A DNA stretch of 64,000 bases from Bilamarchaeum sp050303335 (GTDB lineage: Archaea; Micrarchaeota; Micrarchaeia; Anstonellales; Bilamarchaeaceae). Location: assembly GCA_050303335.1 (NCBI GenBank), contig JBNLBN010000002.1:1-64000 (forward strand), written 5' to 3'. The notes beneath the pieces are model-generated. The model made no database searches and was not told the DNA's origin. It saw only the letters and a list, made by a program, of their open reading frames with translations. The position numbers and the translations under genes were made by a program. The first letter of the stretch is position 1, and each line of letters begins with the position of its first letter. Below, in pieces: positions 60,422 to 64,000 of the stretch.

Positions 60422-61111
60422 CTATTCCAAGAGCCTTGACATGACACATTCCTGGGGATCAGGCTTGCCTTTGCATTCTTCTGTTAGCTTCTGGATTTTC
60501 TTATCCATATCACGATGCTTCAAATCCCGCATTTTGGAAGCCATGCATACTATTGGCCCAACTTCATCCTTGCATTCGTCAGAAAATCGTTTCAATTCAT
60601 CAAGCGTCTCATCGTCACGTCCTACTGTACCAAAGCAAAAACCTTGAGGATCTCCCTGAGTAACCTTGACGTATCTTTTCCCGTCTATCTTTTCAAATTC
60701 CAGTGTTAGTATAAATTCTCCAACCACTTGACCGTATTTAGTCTTTTCCCCATCTTCAAGTGTTACTCCCTCTTCGTCAATATTCCTTATTCTTTGAGTA
60801 TGATCAGTTTTGAAATACTGGTTTAAATCCGTACCGATTGTTGCGATAAACTGCCTGCCAACACTTGAAAGGCAATTTTCATCGTAACTCTGTTCATCTG
60901 AAGTCATTTCAGGTTCTTTTTTATCCTCACTCTTCCCTTCCATGGATAGACAGGTATTTGTTTCTACATCTTCAATTTGGCAGGTCTTTGTTTCAGCTGG
61001 CATTGCGGTTCTTGCAGGCATTGCAGGTTCGATTTTTGGAACACAAGAAACTGCTGATGCAAAAGCAACTGCAGAAACAACTCTGGATAATCTCTGTTTT
61101 ATGTATTTCAT
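60422..61111 (-). CDS. Secreted lipoprotein, paralogue of 61147-61584 gene
   Basis: A 229-residue protein. N-terminal signal with lipobox VAFASAVSC followed by VPKIEPAMPAR. An acidic linker with Cys pair (CQIEDVETNTCLS) precedes a conserved domain (LEFEKIDGKRYVKVTQGDP). The C-terminal helical region is Cys-containing (CKDEVGPIVCMAS, CKGKPDPQECVMS). The N-terminus and central domain match the next gene. Likely surface-attached; function unknown. Confidence 0.75.
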   Translation of the reverse strand: MKYIKQRLSRVVSAVAFASAVSCVPKIEPAMPARTAMPAETKTCQIEDVETNTCLSMEGKSEDKKEPEMTSDEQSYDENCLSSVGRQFIATIGTDLNQYFKTDHTQRIRNIDEEGVTLEDGEKTKYGQVVGEFILTLEFEKIDGKRYVKVTQGDPQGFCFGTVGRDDETLDELKRFSDECKDEVGPIVCMASKMRDLKHRDMDKKIQKLTEECKGKPDPQECVMSRLLE

Positions 61112-61146
61112 GATAAGATATTGTTACAAAAAAATAAAAAATATGT

Positions 61147-61584
61147 CTAATAAATAGCCTGGGGCCTTTTCATGTGGTCATAATTGCAGGTCGTCTCGGG
61201 ATCGTTTACTACTACTTTTACATAGTATTTGCCATCGATCTTGTCGAATCTTATATTGCCCTGATCCACCCTGAACGTTTCGCCGTAATGAAGCTTGCCC
61301 TTCGTGCTGCTCACTTCGAATTCGACGCCTTCGTAATCGATCTTTACAATCCTTTTTGGCTCTTTTGAGGGAAATGTCCTGTATACGTCGTCTCCGACCT
61401 TTGCAACATACATCATTCCAACTGCATTAGTGCATTTTGTCGTCATGTCCGATTCAGGCGTGACCTGCTGGAATTTCGTGGAAACCTCTCCCCTTCTGCA
61501 CGCCATGACCGGTTCGGTCTTGGGCGCACAAGAAAATGCGCCAGCAATGGCTGCTGCACCAGTGATAACTCTAAGCTTGTTCAT
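61147..61584 (-). CDS. Secreted lipoprotein, short paralogue
   Basis: A 145-residue protein. Signal and lipobox AAIAGAFSC then APKTEPVMACR, parallel to the neighbouring gene. The domain YVAKVGDDVYRTFPSKEPKR ... RFDKIDGKYYVKVVVNDPET aligns with residues ~90-170 of the 60422 protein. It lacks that protein's C-terminal helical tail. Tandem orientation (35-bp gap) suggests a duplication. Confidence 0.75.
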   Translation of the reverse strand: MNKLRVITGAAAIAGAFSCAPKTEPVMACRRGEVSTKFQQVTPESDMTTKCTNAVGMMYVAKVGDDVYRTFPSKEPKRIVKIDYEGVEFEVSSTKGKLHYGETFRVDQGNIRFDKIDGKYYVKVVVNDPETTCNYDHMKRPQAIY

Positions 61585-61682
61585 AACCTCTAATTTGTAC
61601 AGATAGTTTTAAAACACTTAGTTCCATTAAAGAAAACATTATAACGACACCATTTTTAAACATTTAATAACATCTTATATCT

Positions 61683-62831
61683 ATGAATGTCCCCCAGACG
61701 ATGGTAGCTTTCAAGAAATCCCAGCATACTCAACTATTCTACTCTGTTCTGACCCAGTTGGTTTCAGAAGCAAAACACGGAGTGCTTTTCCCAGGTCAGC
61801 TGGATAAGGTCAAGCGGGAATACGCCCTGATATGCCAGTCGATGGGAAAGGATCCTGAAAAGACGTTCAGATTGCTCCTGAGTGGGACCATCGAAGCAAT
61901 GCGCTCCGGCACATTCATTTTCTTCGGGTACTACAGCTTCGAGAAGGCAGACCTTGCGATCCTGCAGAATCTTCCGGCGGTCCAGTTCAGGAAAGTAGGA
62001 CCCAGATCATTCCAGGCATTTGAAAAAAGGCTCGGAATGGCTTATCAGCAAACGCTTCTCCCAAGGGAGGCAAGAATCCTCTTTGACGGGCACAAGATCC
62101 AGCCAGACCGCTGGAAAAAAATCGAGTCTTCGGAACCTGCATTCGATCATCCAACTCTTTCAGTAGAGATAAAGCCCGGAAAAAACATTGTTGTAGAGGT
62201 AAAAAGCGAAGGGGAGGTCATTGCCAGGCCGTCAAATGGCGGGCTATTCACTTTCCCTCTTGAGTCAGCGCACATTAACCGGCGATCAGCGGACGGAAAC
62301 AGGTTCGAGACCGTCTATGGGGAAAGTTTTCCTGATGTTGATGAAACAGTTCCCCTGGACAATGTCCATGCTCTTACAAATATGTTCATGGCCAGGTTTT
62401 CGATGGGATCCGGCCTTCGGGCTCCTACACTGAGGCAAAAAATCGAGTGGGCCTACGGAAAGCTTAGCAATGCATTCACAGGAGAATCAGATTTTAATCT
62501 TCAGGAATATAACCTTGATTTTCTTGCAGAATCCTTTACGGACAACGGCATATTCCCCGGTTCCTGCAAGGCAACAGCGACTGTAAGTGCCGGTCTTGCA
62601 AAATTCCTCGGCTTTGATGCAAGGATTATATCCGGCGCCCTGATCCTGAAGGATGAAGGCGGCTGGGGCCATGTCTGGGCCGAGATCTCAGCGCCAGGAT
62701 CCAACGTCTGGATGCCGTTTGATCCTGCAGGGGGAGCATTGTTCACCTATCCAGATGATGCCATATATATCGCTGAAAGCAGGATAAGCCACGAGGCGTT
62801 CCCCCTGAGGATAAAAGTAAGCTATAAATAA
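61683..62831 (+). CDS. Transglutaminase-like cysteine protein
   Basis: A 382-residue protein, apparently cytosolic. The catalytic triad is visible: Cys in GSCKATATVSAGLAKFLGFD, His in GGWGHVWAEI and Asp in WMPFDPAGG. An N-terminal ~240 residues are family-specific (AFEKRLGMAYQQTLLP, EIKPGKNIVVEVKSEGEV) and not recognised. Archaeal transglutaminase-like proteins may act as proteases or amidases; substrate unknown. The start follows an ACATTTAATA box ~25 nt upstream. Confidence 0.87.
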   Translation: MNVPQTMVAFKKSQHTQLFYSVLTQLVSEAKHGVLFPGQLDKVKREYALICQSMGKDPEKTFRLLLSGTIEAMRSGTFIFFGYYSFEKADLAILQNLPAVQFRKVGPRSFQAFEKRLGMAYQQTLLPREARILFDGHKIQPDRWKKIESSEPAFDHPTLSVEIKPGKNIVVEVKSEGEVIARPSNGGLFTFPLESAHINRRSADGNRFETVYGESFPDVDETVPLDNVHALTNMFMARFSMGSGLRAPTLRQKIEWAYGKLSNAFTGESDFNLQEYNLDFLAESFTDNGIFPGSCKATATVSAGLAKFLGFDARIISGALILKDEGGWGHVWAEISAPGSNVWMPFDPAGGALFTYPDDAIYIAESRISHEAFPLRIKVSYK

Positions 62832-62837
62832 AAAAAA

Positions 62838-63059
62838 TTAGATGAGAATTTCCACATTCGGGTCGCTCAACATTCTGTATACCGACATGTGGGATACTCC
62901 CAGGATGGTTGCGATCTTTCTCATCGAAAGCCTTTCTACGAAGTACATCTGCAGTACTTCCTGTACCATCGCGTCTTTATCAACCCTGCCCGGGCTCGGG
63001 GGTTCCATTGGTACTCTTGGTTCTGGAACGGGAACCGTTATACTATTCACTACTATCAC
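62838..63059 (-). CDS. Small HTH protein (resolvase/Hin-type HTH)
   Basis: Up to 73 residues. The C-terminal ~45 residues form an HTH: DAMVQEVLQMYFVERLSMRK then KIATILGVSHMSVYRMLSDP, as in resolvase or transposase-like recognition helices. The N-terminus is Pro-rich (VPVPEPRVPMEPPSPG). The start is uncertain: GTG 63059, another GTG at 63050, or ATG 63008; a TATA-like GAATATAAATC lies only ~10 nt before 63059, favouring a later start. No catalytic domain is attached, so it is a regulator or a remnant. Confidence 0.65.
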   Translation of the reverse strand: MIVVNSITVPVPEPRVPMEPPSPGRVDKDAMVQEVLQMYFVERLSMRKIATILGVSHMSVYRMLSDPNVEILI

Positions 63060-63133
63060 CGATTTATATTCGGGGCCTGGATAAATCCAGTGCCCCAGTT
63101 AACCGTTGTCAATTAGCCTAAAAGGCGGTTTAT

Positions 63134-63187
63134 CTAATCCAAAGATCTTCCGCCGCAGGATTTCCAGGTGTCACGGCTTTCGCCCAT
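63134..63187 (-). CDS. Possible 17-residue ORF following the 63286 microprotein
   Basis: ATG immediately after the TAA of the 32-residue ORF (TAAATG), reading MGESRDTWKSCGGRSLD then TAG. No independent ribosome-binding site apart from AGGAGA ~6 nt upstream. Could be a translationally coupled leader peptide; evidence is weak. Confidence 0.25.
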   Translation of the reverse strand: MGESRDTWKSCGGRSLD

Positions 63188-63286
63188 TTATCTCCTGCTT
63201 AAATTATTGCGCCATACAATAAAGGTGTAGCACAACCTATAATTAGCCAATGGCATATGTTTAGAGACCATTTCGTTTTTCATCAT
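63188..63286 (-). CDS. 32-residue ORF with a perfect Shine-Dalgarno
   Basis: ATGATG at 63286 opens a frame reading MMKNEMVSKHMPLANYRLCY then TFIVWRNNLSRR. GGAGGTG (63300-63294) is an exact complement of the 16S CACCTCC tail, 7 nt from the start, and a TATA-like ATTTATATATC (63331-63343) lies ~35 nt further upstream. Such a complete promoter-plus-SD set is rare in this window. It has a basic, partly hydrophobic sequence. Unknown function; it might be a leader for the downstream HTH gene. Confidence 0.5.
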   Translation of the reverse strand: MMKNEMVSKHMPLANYRLCYTFIVWRNNLSRR

Positions 63287-63293
63287 AGTGTTA

Positions 63294-63300
63294 CACCTCC
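63294..63300 (-). promoter_or_regulatory. Perfect Shine-Dalgarno GGAGGTG
   Basis: Seven-base match to the 16S 3' tail, located 7 nt before the ATG at 63286. It is the strongest SD seen in the window and the main support for the 32-residue ORF. Confidence 0.6.
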
Positions 63301-63349
63301 AGTGCTTTGTAGGATTATTTGGGACTTAAAAGATATATAAATGTTTGTA

Positions 63350-63604
63350 TCAGTTAATTGCCGTCCGGTCCAGCTCCGGCTCGAAGCTTTTGAAGGGATC
63401 CCCGGTCATCGCAGTCTCGATCATGCGTATCGCATCCTCGTGGTTTTTTGTAAGGACCCTCTTTTCAACGACAAGTTCCGTAATCATCACGTTTTTTCTC
63501 AGATTGGCCAATGCTTCAGATGATAAAAACTGCGGCAGCCTGAATGAGATGTCCTTCTTTGTCTTCATATTTTTTCCTTTGCCCTCGATTGTGATAAGTA
63601 CCAT
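63350..63604 (-). CDS. Small protein, paralogue of the 59066 gene
   Basis: About 84 residues from ATG 63604 (MVLITIEGKGKNMKTKKDIS), a start that aligns with MAGYIFHGKG of the paralogue. The shared region is DISFRLPQFLSSEALANLRK then NVMITELVVEKRV. The paralogue continues for ~50 residues after this, whereas this one ends DRTAIN. An ATTTAAATATAAG box is ~35 nt upstream. Cytosolic; unknown function, possibly a short regulator (inference). Confidence 0.68.
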   Translation of the reverse strand: MVLITIEGKGKNMKTKKDISFRLPQFLSSEALANLRKNVMITELVVEKRVLTKNHEDAIRMIETAMTGDPFKSFEPELDRTAIN

Positions 63605-63713
63605 ACAATTAGATATTATTGGCTTATATTTAAATAAATTGCCATGTTCTATAACAATTATACCAGGCAAAGCTTTTTTATCAAATTTGTCTAATTCTAG
63701 TCAGGTGCTTGAT

Positions 63714-64000
63714 TTGGCTAAGAAAAAAGATGAAAAGGAAGGACTTGTAATTACTCCGAGGCTGAAAAGGAACTGGCTGATGATCCGGAAAGCCTATAAT
63801 GTATCACTTGAGGCTTTCGGTGCTAACATATCCAGGCTCTCAGAGGATGAGGCAAATGAGATGTATGAACTTATCAGGCACGCGCTTTACAAGGACAATA
63901 TAGCCCAGATCATCCAGGAGGAGCCGAAAATGAGGGAATTCCTCAGGAACGAGGATGACCGGCTCTGCATGTACGAGATATACGAGAATCTCTCCTGGAA
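63714..64000 (+). CDS. Unknown helical protein, 3' end outside window
   Basis: An open frame from TTG 63714 (AGGTG at 63703-63707 as ribosome-binding site; GTG 63705 also possible) to the window end. It reads LAKKKDEKEGLVITPRLKRN, then WLMIRKAYNVSLEAFGANIS, and later IIQEEPKMREFLRNEDDRLC. It is helical and charged with no membrane segment. No family recognised from the ~95 visible residues. Confidence 0.6.
   Translation, partial: MAKKKDEKEGLVITPRLKRNWLMIRKAYNVSLEAFGANISRLSEDEANEMYELIRHALYKDNIAQIIQEEPKMREFLRNEDDRLCMYEIYENLSW

Noticed and set aside
62838..63059. Calling the HTH protein a resolvase or transposase
   Set aside because: Only the DNA-binding part is present, with no catalytic domain and no terminal inverted repeats around it.

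Overview
This window looks like a chromosome segment of a small-genome archaeon, most likely a DPANN lineage (Micrarchaeota- or Diapherotrites-like; this placement is inference). The archaeal markers are aEF-1beta, an S13-S4-S11-Rpo3 cluster, Alba, ABCE1, class II HMG-CoA reductase, pyruvoyl arginine decarboxylase, an archaeal 16S rRNA with no 23S beside it, and an intron-bearing tRNA-Arg. Most single genes have an A/T box about 25 nt before the start codon, which suggests leaderless mRNAs. Genes inside operons, and a few highly expressed ones, carry GGTG-type Shine-Dalgarno sites that match the 16S 3' end.

Layout. 1-5 kb: HEAT-like proteins, pdaD, a divergent Lrp/asnA-like pair with a palindromic operator, and a protein kinase. 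5-9.5 kb: tRNA-Arg(GCG) with a 157-nt intron, the aEF1B-S13-S4-S11-Rpo3 operon, and two tRNA-Leu genes, each followed by the same ~104-bp satellite. 9.5-23.9 kb: the most unusual locus, a seven-gene translationally coupled operon. It encodes six paralogous five-TM proteins with variable ectodomains and a giant lipoprotein, and it is divergent from a 985-residue membrane-anchored protein. 24-40 kb: a PAS histidine kinase, antiporter, Dus, Na/Pi transporter, Alba, sugar-nucleotide and isoprenoid/dolichol genes, and secreted proteins of unknown role. 40-49 kb: ABCE1, two more antiporters, redox proteins, CDP-alcohol phosphotransferase. 49-55.3 kb: four overlapping paralogous genes built from a 42-residue HEAT-like repeat; a fifth relative lies at 40.4 kb.

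56-57.8 kb: a standalone 16S rRNA gene enclosed by a processing stem. The 3' strand of that stem recurs, with decay, three more times in the next 2.5 kb. The copies separate an MNT-HEPN toxin-antitoxin pair and two small accessory genes, which suggests repeated insertion or duplication at the 16S 3' flank. 60-64 kb: paralogous lipoproteins, a transglutaminase-like protein, an HTH protein and very small ORFs, one with a perfect Shine-Dalgarno.

Functional links. The 12.6-23.9 kb operon plausibly encodes one heteromeric envelope machine. HMG-CoA reductase and a dolichyl-phosphate sugar-phosphotransferase share an operon, next to sugar-nucleotide genes, consistent with lipid-linked glycan synthesis. 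All product assignments come from reading motifs by eye; no database search was run.
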